Source of the DNA: Acidovorax sp. Root219
GTDB lineage: Bacteria; Pseudomonadota; Gammaproteobacteria; Burkholderiales; Burkholderiaceae_C
NCBI RefSeq assembly: GCF_001428665.1
Contig: NZ_LMIJ01000005.1
Coordinates: 1 to 64,000 of the forward strand
Length of the DNA: 64,000 nt
Reading direction: 5' to 3'
In this document: piece by piece, positions 20,039 through 27,964 of the stretch
How the letters are laid out: each line of letters starts with the position of its first letter
Numbering within the stretch: position 1 is the stretch's first letter
Translations under genes and position numbers: made by a program
Notes under the pieces: model-generated
Told to the model about the DNA's origin: nothing
What the model saw: only the letters and a program-made list of their open reading frames with translations
Database searches by the model: none

Positions 20039-20536
20039 ATGCACTACCTGAAAACCGGGCTTCGCTGGTGCGCCCTGCCCTTCGTGTTCGTTGGCGCGAT
20101 CCTGGTCGGCTGCTGGATGTGGTGGGTCTTCGCGCACACCACCGTGGCGGCTTGCCCGCCGCCGCTGGCAGGCTACGGCAGTGACCCTGTCAGCGTGAAA
20201 TGCGGCCTGCTGCTGGCCGCACGCCTGGTGCTGGACATTGGCGGGGCATCGATGCCGGGCCTGATGGCGGTGTTTCTCTGCGCGCTGGTAGCCCCCGCAC
20301 AGAGACCCGCCGCAGCATGCGCGGCGGCCATCGGGGTCTGCGCGCTGGGGCTGCTGTATTTTCTGGGGACGGTCTCCGTGCGCAGCCCGATCAGGCTGTT
20401 GGCCCGGGCCGACCTGGTGGCGCTGGCCGCATCGCCCTGGCTGACGGTCTGGCTCGTTGTCCACCTGAGCCGGAAGCCGCAGGGCCCTAATCGGCCGTGG
20501 CGTCCAGCCGGTAGCCAAAGCCCCGCACGGTCTTGA
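20039..20536 (+). CDS. Small four-helix membrane protein with conserved cysteine pair, copy 2
   Basis: 165 residues. Four hydrophobic helices (ALPFVFVGAILVGCWMWWVF, LMAVFLCALVAPA, AAAIGVCALGLLYFLG, LVALAASPWLTVWLVV) and a loop with AACPPPL and VKCGLL that matches the cysteine pair of the paralogue at 18667-19122. The last 17 or so codons overlap the end of the convergent response regulator gene by 50 nt, which is unusually large, so the tail PQGPNRPWRPAGSQSPARS may be a recent extension. Upstream DNA around 19985-20015 resembles that before copy 1 (GGCCTCACAG and GGCAACACT shared), so the promoter was duplicated too. Confidence 0.68.
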   Translation: MHYLKTGLRWCALPFVFVGAILVGCWMWWVFAHTTVAACPPPLAGYGSDPVSVKCGLLLAARLVLDIGGASMPGLMAVFLCALVAPAQRPAAACAAAIGVCALGLLYFLGTVSVRSPIRLLARADLVALAASPWLTVWLVVHLSRKPQGPNRPWRPAGSQSPARS

Positions 20537-21179
20537 TCAGGGCCAGCGCGTGGCCCTCGTCGATCTTGCTGCGCAGGCGGCGCACGTACACGTCGACCAC
20601 GTTGGTCAGGGGGTCCTCGTTGGTGCCCCAGACGTTGGAGAGGATGCGTTCGCGGCTGTACACGCGGCCCGGCGCGCTCATCAGCAGCTCCAGAAAGGCC
20701 AGCTCGCGGGCGGTAAGCGCGATGGGCTGGCCGGCGCGGCTGGCCTGCATGCGCTCCAGGTCCAGCACCAGGTCGGCCACCTGCAGGGTGCTGGCGCGCG
20801 GGCGCTGCTCGCGGCCCCGGCGCAGCAGGGCCTCGATGCGGGCCAGCAGTTCCTCAAAGGCAAAGGGCTTGGTCAGGTAGTCGTCCGCACCCAGGCGCAG
20901 GCCGTTGACCTTGTCTTCGGTGTTGCTCAGCGCGCTGAGCATCAGCATGGGCATGTGGCGGCCTTCGGCGCGCAGGGTCTGGCACAGCTCCAGTCCGCTC
21001 AGGCCGGGCAGCATCAGGTCCAGCAGCAACAACACGCCGGGCTCGGCGCCGCGCGCCAGGGTCAGGCCTTCGGGCCCGGTGCGGGCCAGCTCCACGCGGT
21101 AGCCCTCGGCCTTGAGGCCGCGCACCAGAAAGTCGGCCACGCGCGCATCGTCTTCCACCACCAGGATCTGGTTGTTCAT
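20487..21179 (-). CDS. OmpR/PhoB-family response regulator
   Basis: 230 residues. The receiver domain has acidic VVEDD at 8-11, phospho-acceptor Asp in LLLLDLMLPGLSG and Lys in DDYLTKPFAFEE. The C-terminal winged helix has LTARELAFLELLMSAPGRVY, VVDVYVRRLRSKID and KTVRGFGYRLDA, typical of OmpR/PhoB regulators of the QseB/TctD branch. Its ATG overlaps nothing, but its sensor kinase gene starts at the very end of it in the sense that the kinase follows by a 4-nt overlap on the minus strand (regulator start at 21179, kinase stop at 21176). The kinase gene is therefore upstream and they form one operon. Targets unknown. Confidence 0.93.
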   Translation of the reverse strand: MNNQILVVEDDARVADFLVRGLKAEGYRVELARTGPEGLTLARGAEPGVLLLLDLMLPGLSGLELCQTLRAEGRHMPMLMLSALSNTEDKVNGLRLGADDYLTKPFAFEELLARIEALLRRGREQRPRASTLQVADLVLDLERMQASRAGQPIALTARELAFLELLMSAPGRVYSRERILSNVWGTNEDPLTNVVDVYVRRLRSKIDEGHALALIKTVRGFGYRLDATAD

Positions 21180-22876
21180 GCCAACGCCCTCGGCTGCACG
21201 CCTGCGGCCTGCGCGGCGCCGGGTGGTGAGGCCGCCACCAGCGGCAGCACGATGCGCACCACCGTGCCCTGCTGCGGCACGCTGGCAATATCGACGCGGC
21301 CCTGGTGCGCCTGCACGATGGCCTGGGCGATGGACAGGCCGATGCCCGTGCCGTCGGCACGGTGGGCGCGCGCCCGGCGCCCGCGCACAAAGCGCTCGAA
21401 CACGCGGGGCAAATCGTCCGCGTCGATGCCGATGCCCTCGTCGCGCACCACTACCGCAACCTCAACCACCCCACTCGTCCCGGCCATGCCCTGCAGGCCG
21501 ATGCGCACGGTGGTGCCGCGCGCCGAATAGCGCACCGCGTTGTCGAGCACGATCACCAGCGCCTGGCGCAGGCGGTCGGCGTCGGCCAGCACGGTGAGCA
21601 GCCCGGCGGGCAGTGCGCCGCTGCCATCGCCCCCCTCTTCGCGGTCGTCCAGCAGTTGCACCTGCACGCCCTGTGCAGCTCCCAGGGCGGCGCCCTGCTC
21701 TGCGGCGTCGCCCAGCAGGGCGCGCAGGTCCACCGGTGCCGGGTGCATCATCAGTTGGTCGGCCTCGGCCTTGGCGATGAGCAGCAGGTCGTGGATGACG
21801 CGGGTGAGCTGGTCCACCCCGCCCACGATGCGTGCCAGGGTCTGGCGGTATTCGTCGGCCGGCTTGTCGCCGCCGCGCAGCGCGATCTCGGCCTCGCCGC
21901 GGATGGAGGTGGCCGGGGTGCGCAGCTCGTGGCCCAGGTCGGCAAACAGCTGGCGGCGGCGCTGGTCCAGGCGCTGCAGGGTGTCGTGCGCGGCGCCTAG
22001 CTCCTGGGTGCGGGCCTGCACGGCGTCTTCGAGCCCGCGGCGCGCGGCGTCGGCGCGCGCGCGGTGCTGCTGCAGCTCGGCCGCCATGGCGTTGAAGTGC
22101 TGGGCCACGCGGTCGAATTCGTCGTTGGAGCCGGTGGCCACGCGGTGGTCCAGCGCGCCGGCCTGCAGGGCCTGCGTGCCTTCGAGCAGCCGGTCCAGCG
22201 GGCGCTGCAGGCGCCCCTTGAGGTGCAGCGCCAGCACCACGGCCACCACCAGCGTGATGAGGGCCATGCCGATGGCCTGCGCACGCAGCACATCAAGCCC
22301 GCGCTCGGTGGCCGCGCGCGCCACGGGCACGGCCGCGCGCTGGTGCGCAATGGCGCCGTTGATCAGCTCGCGCAGGTCGCGCCCGCGCGCCATGTCGAAC
22401 ACCTGGGTGAGCTCGCCCCACAGGGCGGGAAAGTCGGCGCCCTGCTCCAGCGGCACCAGCTGCGCCAGCCGTGCCTCCACCGCCTGGATGTTGTCGCGCA
22501 ACAGCTCGGTCACACCCACGAGCTGGGGCACCTCGGCGGGCATGCTGACGCCCTCGCGGCGCACCAGCTCGGTCCACAGCGCCAGGTCGCGCCGCACCAG
22601 GTCGTCGAGGTTGGCGGCGCTGGCAACCATGCTGGCCACCAGGCGCTCGCGCTGCTCGGGCTGGGCATCGGTGTTCATCAGGCGCTGCATGGCCCACACG
22701 CGCAGGCGCTGCTTGTTGGCCGACAGGTCCAGCAGCTCGGCCTGGATGTCGCTGGCCAGCCGGCTGTGCTGGGCGTAGTCGTTGACGCGGTTGGCGCCCC
22801 AGTACACAAAGGCGGCCTGGATGCAGACCAGGGCCACCAGGGCGGCCAAGGCCAGGGAGAGTCGTGCGCGGTACAT
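21176..22876 (-). CDS. Membrane sensor histidine kinase partnered with the adjacent OmpR-type regulator
   Basis: 566 residues. Helix 1 (about 7-26, LSLALAALVALVCIQAAFVY) and helix 2 (about 200-218, IGMALITLVVAVVLALHL) flank a 170-residue, mostly helical periplasmic domain. A HAMP segment follows (RPLDRLLEGTQALQAGALDH), then HisKA with FADLGHELRTPATSIRGEAE and a HATPase domain with VIVLDNAVRYSARG, DEGIGIDADDLPRVFERF and GTGIGLSIAQAIV. It would autophosphorylate on the HELRTP histidine and pass phosphate to the downstream regulator. The helical sensor has no named ligand domain. The ATG at 22876 sits about 110 nt after a strong hairpin. Confidence 0.92.
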   Translation of the reverse strand: MYRARLSLALAALVALVCIQAAFVYWGANRVNDYAQHSRLASDIQAELLDLSANKQRLRVWAMQRLMNTDAQPEQRERLVASMVASAANLDDLVRRDLALWTELVRREGVSMPAEVPQLVGVTELLRDNIQAVEARLAQLVPLEQGADFPALWGELTQVFDMARGRDLRELINGAIAHQRAAVPVARAATERGLDVLRAQAIGMALITLVVAVVLALHLKGRLQRPLDRLLEGTQALQAGALDHRVATGSNDEFDRVAQHFNAMAAELQQHRARADAARRGLEDAVQARTQELGAAHDTLQRLDQRRRQLFADLGHELRTPATSIRGEAEIALRGGDKPADEYRQTLARIVGGVDQLTRVIHDLLLIAKAEADQLMMHPAPVDLRALLGDAAEQGAALGAAQGVQVQLLDDREEGGDGSGALPAGLLTVLADADRLRQALVIVLDNAVRYSARGTTVRIGLQGMAGTSGVVEVAVVVRDEGIGIDADDLPRVFERFVRGRRARAHRADGTGIGLSIAQAIVQAHQGRVDIASVPQQGTVVRIVLPLVAASPPGAAQAAGVQPRALA

Positions 22877-22914
22877 GGGGGCGAAAGGCCTGGTCGGGAG
22901 GCTCGGATTATGAA

Positions 22915-22949
22915 GCCTGGCAGGCGCACCGCCGGTGCGCCTGCCAGGC
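22915..22949. terminator. Strong intergenic hairpin (16-bp perfect stem, 3-nt loop)
   Basis: Arms GCCTGGCAGGCGCACC (22915-22930) and GGTGCGCCTGCCAGGC (22934-22949) are perfectly complementary with loop GCC. It lies 37 nt after the stop of the minus-strand gene ending at 22986 and 39 nt before the kinase start. On the minus strand it is followed by TTCATAATCC, only weakly T-rich, so it could be a terminator, an attenuator or an mRNA-stability hairpin. Confidence 0.6.
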
Positions 22950-22985
22950 CGGGCGCGGGGCGGGGGTACCCGGCCCCGCCACCCC

Positions 22986-23549
22986 TCAGTTGCCGGTGAA
23001 CGGCAGCGACGAGTGGTGCACTACGATGCGCAGCTTTCCCGCATCGTCCTTGACGAAGGCCCAGGTCTTGTCCACCGTGGTCACCTTGCCGGCCTTGTCG
23101 GTGAACATCACGTTGCCCATGGTGTTGGCCGAGTCACCGGTGATGAACACGGCGGCATTGGCAATCTCGCATTGGGTCCAGCCCTTGAGGGCGAAACCCG
23201 TGTCCTTGGGGTAGGCCGGGTTGCCGCCCACGAAGTAGGCCAGCGCGCCCTCGCGGGTGGTGCGGAAGGTCTGGGGCGTGGTGGTCAGGGTCGGCTTGAA
23301 CAGCACGGCGCCCATCTGGTAGCCGTAGGCGGCGTCGATCACCTTCTCGGCCAGCGCCTTGGCCGCCACCGGGCCGCTGGCGGTGTTGGTGGTGCTGATG
23401 TCGACCAGCGCCTTGCACCAGGCCTGCTGGGCCGCCAGCAACTCGCTTTCGGAGATGGCGTGGTTGACGACCGGGCCTTTGGCGGCGGCAGGGAGGGCGG
23501 CAGCGCCCACCAGGAGGCTGGCGACGGCGATGCAGATGGATGTTTTCAT
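22986..23549 (-). CDS. Periplasmic SnoaL/DUF4440-like protein
   Basis: 187 residues. The signal peptide MKTSICIAVASLLVGAAALP ends at AAAK. The mature part has the alpha+beta pattern of a cone-shaped SnoaL-like (NTF2) domain: ELLAAQQAWCKALVDIS as the first helix, ALAEKVIDAAYGYQMGAVLF, then beta strands TAVFITGDSANTMGNVMFTD-like and KTWAFVKDDAGKLRIVVHHS at the end. This family is often mislabelled as phosphoribosyl-AMP cyclohydrolase in databases; no HisI motif is visible. Ligand unknown. It is transcribed alone, probably from a promoter in the 189-bp gap after the diguanylate cyclase gene. Confidence 0.72.
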   Translation of the reverse strand: MKTSICIAVASLLVGAAALPAAAKGPVVNHAISESELLAAQQAWCKALVDISTTNTASGPVAAKALAEKVIDAAYGYQMGAVLFKPTLTTTPQTFRTTREGALAYFVGGNPAYPKDTGFALKGWTQCEIANAAVFITGDSANTMGNVMFTDKAGKVTTVDKTWAFVKDDAGKLRIVVHHSSLPFTGN

Positions 23550-23738
23550 GGTTTTCTCTGGTTGAAATGGTTGGTTCCCCCCAGCTGCCGGATGGCTGCC
23601 TGGGAGACCTACAGTTCACCAAAGCGGTATGGACGCGGCCTGAATGCCAGATGACAAGGCCGTGAGCAGAAGATGAACGCGGGATGAACGGCGCGGGCTG
23701 CATGGGGCCGCCGTCCGCCTCCCCGGTGACGACTGGCC

Positions 23739-24827
23739 TTACGCCTGCTGCACCCTATTGCGCCCCGCCTGCTTGGCCGCATACAGCGCGGCATCGGCGC
23801 GCCCATAGATGCGCTCTGCATCCTCGCCATCCACCAGCGTGGCAACGCCCACGCTGATGGTCACGGGCATCTCGTCCCATGGGCCGTTTTCCACCGCCTG
23901 GCGCATGCGCTCGCCGACCTCGTGGGCGCCGGCCTCGCCAGTACTGGGCAGGATGACGGCGAACTCTTCGCCGCCCACGCGGGCCACCACGTCCACCGTG
24001 CGGGCGCAGGCCTTCATGTGGCCGGCAATGGCCTGCAGCACGCGGTCGCCGCCGTCGTGGCCCAGGGTGTCGTTGACGCGCTTGAAGTGGTCCACGTCGA
24101 GCATGAGCAGGCTCAGCGGCGCGCCGCGGCGCTGCACGATGGCCAGCTCCTGCGCCATGTGGCTGTCGAAGGCGCGGCGGTTGCGCAGGCCGGTCAGGGG
24201 GTCGGTGGTGGCCAGCTCTTCGAGCTTCATGTTCAGCTCGTCCACGCGCTGGATCTGCTCCACCAGCTGCTGGTTGACGGCATCGGCGTGCTGCAGGGCC
24301 ATGCGCAGGCGGATCTCGCGCAGGGCGGAGTGGGCGAACTCGGTGAGCACGTCCAGGTCCTGCTCGGTCCAGTGCCGGGGGGCAAAGTCGATGGCGCAGA
24401 AGGTGCCCAGGGTGTCGCCCTCTTCCGTGAGCAGCGGCACGCCGGCATAGGCGCGCACGCCCATGGCCTTGACACTGGGCACGTCGCGGAACACCGGCAG
24501 CAGCGTGGCGTCTTCGATCACCAGGGGCACCTTGGTCACGGCCACATAGTGGCAGAAGGTGCGGCCCATGCGCACGCGGCTGCTGCCGGGTGCCTCTGCA
24601 ACGGGGCTGACCAGGCTCTTGTGGTAATCGCGCCTCTGGTCCAGCAGCGAGACGAAGACCACCGGCGCCCCCGTGAGCCGCGAGGCCAGGCGGGTGAGGC
24701 GGTCGAAGTTCTCCTCGGGCGGGCTGTCGAGCAGGCCGGTGCGCCGCACCGCAGCCAGGCGCCGGGGGTCGGCCAGCGCGGTGAGGATGCTGGCGTCGTC
24801 CGGCGGAGGGGAAAGCGCAAGGTCCAT
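23739..24827 (-). CDS. GAF-domain diguanylate cyclase
   Basis: 362 residues. An N-terminal GAF domain (about 30-180) has FDRLTRLASRLTGAPVVFVS, the MGRTFCHYVAV segment and RAYAGVPLLTEEGDTLGTFC. A short coiled linker follows (AVNQQLVEQIQRVDELNMKL). The GGDEF domain has TDPLTGLRNRRAF, DVDHFKRVNDTLGHDGGD, the catalytic GGEEF in ARVGGEEFAVILPS and ISVGVATL. No RxxD inhibitory site is obvious before GGEEF. It makes cyclic di-GMP from GTP, gated by a small ligand or redox state bound by GAF. Start at the ATG 24825-24827. Confidence 0.93.
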   Translation of the reverse strand: MDLALSPPPDDASILTALADPRRLAAVRRTGLLDSPPEENFDRLTRLASRLTGAPVVFVSLLDQRRDYHKSLVSPVAEAPGSSRVRMGRTFCHYVAVTKVPLVIEDATLLPVFRDVPSVKAMGVRAYAGVPLLTEEGDTLGTFCAIDFAPRHWTEQDLDVLTEFAHSALREIRLRMALQHADAVNQQLVEQIQRVDELNMKLEELATTDPLTGLRNRRAFDSHMAQELAIVQRRGAPLSLLMLDVDHFKRVNDTLGHDGGDRVLQAIAGHMKACARTVDVVARVGGEEFAVILPSTGEAGAHEVGERMRQAVENGPWDEMPVTISVGVATLVDGEDAERIYGRADAALYAAKQAGRNRVQQA

Positions 24828-24870
24828 GGCGTGCTCTACAAATGAGTGAGTGGCTGGCAGTTGACCTGCA

Positions 24871-25371
24871 TTATTGGCCCACGGAGGGCGTGGCCGCAAC
24901 GGGAAGACCCTCTGCATAGACGGCGGCCGGTATGCCCAGGAAGCTCGGACCACCGAGCGTGGCCCCCTCCAGCGAGCCGCCCTGGTTGAGCGCATCGTTC
25001 ACCGTGTTGAGCAAGGCGCTGCGGTCGGTGACCGTCTGGAACACAAGGCGCGGCCCGGTGTGGAACATGGCCTGGGCCGCCAGCACAGCGGCGATGAAGA
25101 CGGGTTCGCGTGCGAAGGGAAGGCTCACCCATTCGCCTGCAGCATCTTGCACTGCGAATTCGGTAGGCAGTTGCATTGTCTCGGCGCTTTTGATGTGAGA
25201 GACCAGCACCAGCCCGAACCCTTCGGGCACCACGTCTATCAGCCGGCGCGCAAGCATGGCGTTTTCGCCCGCCAGGGCCAGCACCTGCGCCTCGATCTCG
25301 CCCGTGGACAGTTCAGGCTTGCCCAGGATGGCAATGGTCGATTGAACCAGGGCGGTGATGCGGTCGGTCAT
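24871..25371 (-). CDS. Hypothetical protein, 166 aa
   Basis: Sequence starts MTDRITALVQSTIAILGKPE. I do not recognise a family. No signal peptide or membrane helix; mixed helix and strand with RRLIDVVPEGFGLVLVSHIK, SLPFAREPVFIAAVLAAQAM and LVFQTVTDRSALLNTVNDAL. The C-terminus is glycine- and proline-rich. Codon use is typical of the chromosome. It sits 43 nt before the GAF-GGDEF gene on the same strand, so it may be co-transcribed and modulate that cyclase. A much longer frame covering this DNA (to 26769) overlaps the MFS gene in another frame and is rejected. Confidence 0.6.
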   Translation of the reverse strand: MTDRITALVQSTIAILGKPELSTGEIEAQVLALAGENAMLARRLIDVVPEGFGLVLVSHIKSAETMQLPTEFAVQDAAGEWVSLPFAREPVFIAAVLAAQAMFHTGPRLVFQTVTDRSALLNTVNDALNQGGSLEGATLGGPSFLGIPAAVYAEGLPVAATPSVGQ

Positions 25372-25469
25372 GGGGACGGGGGAATCGGCGGCTTGGTGGC
25401 AAGCAGCACGGATTGGCTGCACGCAAAAGCATACTGCAAGCCTGCAGGGCCGGCGCCCGCGCGTTGGCT

Positions 25470-26933
25470 CTACGCAGAGCGCGCAGAGGCTGCCTGGTGC
25501 AATCCGCCCGAAACCACCGCAATTCCCAGCGCCACCCCCACCAACACCGCCGCAGCCCCGAACGTGGCCTGCATACCCGCCGCCAACGCAGCGGGCTGCG
25601 CAGTGGCGATGCCCTGGCTGCCGGTACCCCACGTGAACACCGCACCCATGGCCGATGCACCGGTGACCAGGCCCAGGTTGCGCGACAGGTTGAGCAGGCC
25701 CGAAGTGACGCCGCGCTGCTGCGGCTGCAGCGCCGTGGCCGCCATCACCGCCGTGTTGTTGGCGGCCTGGAACAGTGCGTAGCCAGCGGTGATGACGGCC
25801 AGCGCTGCCACATAGCCGAGCACGCCCGAAGCCGGCCACACCGCCGGCATCAGCGCCAGCGCAGCCGAGCCCGCCGCCATGGCGATGAGCCCGGCCACGG
25901 TGGTGCGCTGGGTGCCCAGGCGGTCCACCATGCGGCCGGCGGGCACGCCGGCCAGGGCCGACACCAGCGGCCCGCACGACATGGCCAGGCCCACCTGCGC
26001 CGCACCCAGCCCCAGCGCGCCCGACAGGTAGAACGGGCCCACCACCAGCGTGGCCATGACCACGGTGGTGACCAGCGCGCCCATGGCAAAGCCGGCGCCC
26101 AGTGCAGGGCCCTTGAACAGCGCCAGGGGCACCAGCGGCGCGGCGCCACCTGCGCGGCCCGCTGCCCGGTGCTCCACCCCCACGAACAGGGCCAGGCCTG
26201 CGCCAGCGCACACCAGCAGCGCTGCATTCAACGTGCCGAAGCTGCCATGCCCCAGCGTCATGGCCAGCGCATAGGCGGCCAGTGTGGCCGCAAGCAGCAC
26301 CGTGCCGGCGATGTCGAAGCGCGGGCGCTGTGTGGCGGCCCGCTCGCGGTCCGCCGGCAGGTAGCGGCGTGCCAGCCACATCGCGGCCCCGCCCAGCGGC
26401 AGGTTGATGAAGAACAGCGCTGGCCAGCCCCAGCCCGCGATCAGCACCCCGCCCAGTGTGGGCCCCAGCGCCGTGCCCACGGCCGACATGGTGCCCAGCA
26501 GGCCCATGGCGCTGCCGGTGCGCGCCTTGGGCACCGCGTCGGCCACCAGGGCCATGGCCAGCGCCATCATCACGGCGGCACCCAGGCCCTGCACGGCGCG
26601 CGCGGCGATCAGCAGCCAGAGCGACGGCGCCAGGCCGCACAGCAGCGATGCCCCGGTGAACAAGGCAATGCCCGCCAGCAGCAAGCGCCTGCGGCCCAGC
26701 AGGTCGCCCAGGCGCCCCACGCTGACCACCACAGTGGTGATGGCCAGCAGGTAGGCCAGCACCACCCACTGCACCTGCTGAAAGCTGGCGCCAAAGGCCT
26801 GCGCCAGCGTGGGCAGACCCACGTTGGCGATGCTGGTGCCCAGCGAGGACAGCAGCATGGACAGCGACAAGCTGGCCAGCACACCGCGTTGCGCGGTGGG
26901 GGACGGGGTGCTTGGGGGGATGGTTTGGGTCAT
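25470..26933 (-). CDS. MFS drug exporter (DHA2/EmrB-like, 14-helix type)
   Basis: 487 residues with about 14 membrane helices. MFS signatures are present: VGRLGDLLGRRRLLLAGIAL between helices 2 and 3, the antiporter motif C GTALGPTLGGVLIAGWGWPA, and GLLNLSRNLGLVTGASAMGA in the C-terminal half. It likely exports toxic organic molecules in exchange for protons across the inner membrane. No EmrA-type adaptor or outer-membrane gene is next to it. Start at the ATG 26931-26933. A LysR gene diverges from it 121 bp away and is the probable regulator. Confidence 0.92.
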   Translation of the reverse strand: MTQTIPPSTPSPTAQRGVLASLSLSMLLSSLGTSIANVGLPTLAQAFGASFQQVQWVVLAYLLAITTVVVSVGRLGDLLGRRRLLLAGIALFTGASLLCGLAPSLWLLIAARAVQGLGAAVMMALAMALVADAVPKARTGSAMGLLGTMSAVGTALGPTLGGVLIAGWGWPALFFINLPLGGAAMWLARRYLPADRERAATQRPRFDIAGTVLLAATLAAYALAMTLGHGSFGTLNAALLVCAGAGLALFVGVEHRAAGRAGGAAPLVPLALFKGPALGAGFAMGALVTTVVMATLVVGPFYLSGALGLGAAQVGLAMSCGPLVSALAGVPAGRMVDRLGTQRTTVAGLIAMAAGSAALALMPAVWPASGVLGYVAALAVITAGYALFQAANNTAVMAATALQPQQRGVTSGLLNLSRNLGLVTGASAMGAVFTWGTGSQGIATAQPAALAAGMQATFGAAAVLVGVALGIAVVSGGLHQAASARSA

Positions 26934-27021
26934 GGTGCGGCTGCAGAATTCAGAGGGATGCACCGAGCGTAGGCGCCCATCAGAGATAGCGGAAGGCGCA
27001 GCATTTGCATTCAATCAGTGC

Positions 27022-27043
27022 ACCAGACGCCATGCCATCTGGT
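27022..27043. promoter_or_regulatory. Possible LysR box in the MFS/lysR intergenic region
   Basis: ACCAGA (27022-27027) and TCTGGT (27038-27043) form a 6-bp dyad with a 10-nt spacer, 11 bp before the LysR GTG start. LysR proteins often autoregulate through such sites. Short symmetry in G+C-rich DNA can arise by chance, so confidence is low. Confidence 0.3.
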
Positions 27044-27054
27044 ATGTTCGGTGC

Positions 27055-27945
27055 GTGCCCCGCCCTGACCTGAACCTGCTCGTCACCCTGGATGTGCTGC
27101 TGACCGAAGGCAATGTGGCGCGCGCCGCCAGGCGCCTGCACCTGAGCCCCTCGGCCATGAGCCGGGCGCTGGCGCGCCTGCGCGAGACCACGGGCGACCC
27201 ACTGCTGGTGCGCGCCGGCCGCGGCCTGGTGCCCACGCCCCGGGCGCTGGAGCTGCGCGAGCGCGTGGGCCAGCTGGTGCACGACACCGAGGCCGTGCTG
27301 CGCCCTGCCCAGGCGCCCGACCTGGCGCAGCTCACACGCACCTTCACCCTGCGCACCAGCGATGGCTTTGCCGAGACCTTCGGCCCCGCGCTGATCACCC
27401 GCGTGGCGGCCGAGGCGCCGGGCGTGCGCCTGCGCTTTGTGCAAAAGCCCGACAAGGACAGCACCCCGCTGCGCGATGGTGAGGTGGACCTGGAGACCGG
27501 CGTGCTCGGCCCCGCCATGGGCCCCGAGGTGCGGGTGCAGGCGCTGCTGCGCGACCGCTTCGTGGGCGTGGTGCGCGCGGGGCACCCGCTGAGCAAAGGC
27601 AAGGTGACGACGAAGCGCTACGTGGCCGGCCGGCACATCGCCGTGTCACGCCGCGGGCTGGAGCAAGGGCCCATCGAGCAGGTGATGGGCCCGCTGGGCC
27701 TGGCACGCGATATCGCCACCATCGTGAGCGGCTTTGCCACCGCGCTGGCGCTGGCCCGCGCCACCGATTTGATCGCTACCGTGCCCGAGCGCCACACCGC
27801 AGGCCTGCGCGCAGGCCTGCACAGCTTTGCCCTGCCCGTGCCGGTGCCCGAGATCACCGTGTCACTGCTGTGGCACCCGCGCCTGCATGCCGACCCGGCG
27901 CACCGCTGGCTGCGGGGGCTGGTGCTGCAGGTGTGCGCAGCGTAG
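27055..27945 (+). CDS. LysR-family regulator divergent from the MFS exporter
   Basis: 296 residues from GTG at 27055 (VPRPDLNLLVTLDVLLTEGN). HTH: VARAARRLHLSPSAMSRALA and RETTGDPLLVRAGRGLVPTP. The DLNLL...LL.E.NV.RAA pattern is that of the NodD/LeuO-like subgroup. The effector domain includes DGEVDLETGVLGPAMGPEVR and SGFATALALARATDLIATVP. No in-frame ATG fits the HTH length, which supports the GTG. Divergent arrangement suggests that it controls the efflux gene, probably in response to a transported compound; inference. Confidence 0.9.
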   Translation: MPRPDLNLLVTLDVLLTEGNVARAARRLHLSPSAMSRALARLRETTGDPLLVRAGRGLVPTPRALELRERVGQLVHDTEAVLRPAQAPDLAQLTRTFTLRTSDGFAETFGPALITRVAAEAPGVRLRFVQKPDKDSTPLRDGEVDLETGVLGPAMGPEVRVQALLRDRFVGVVRAGHPLSKGKVTTKRYVAGRHIAVSRRGLEQGPIEQVMGPLGLARDIATIVSGFATALALARATDLIATVPERHTAGLRAGLHSFALPVPVPEITVSLLWHPRLHADPAHRWLRGLVLQVCAA

Positions 27946-27964
27946 CAAGCTGGCGCGCTGCGGC

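Noticed and set aside
24871-26769. 632-codon minus-strand frame joining the 166-aa gene with DNA of the MFS gene
   Set aside because: The upstream part is another frame of the MFS exporter and reads as low-complexity Gly/Ala/Arg. Only the C-terminal 166 codons look real.
25413-26972. 519-codon plus-strand frame over the MFS gene
   Set aside because: Antisense shadow with extreme Arg/Gln/His content.
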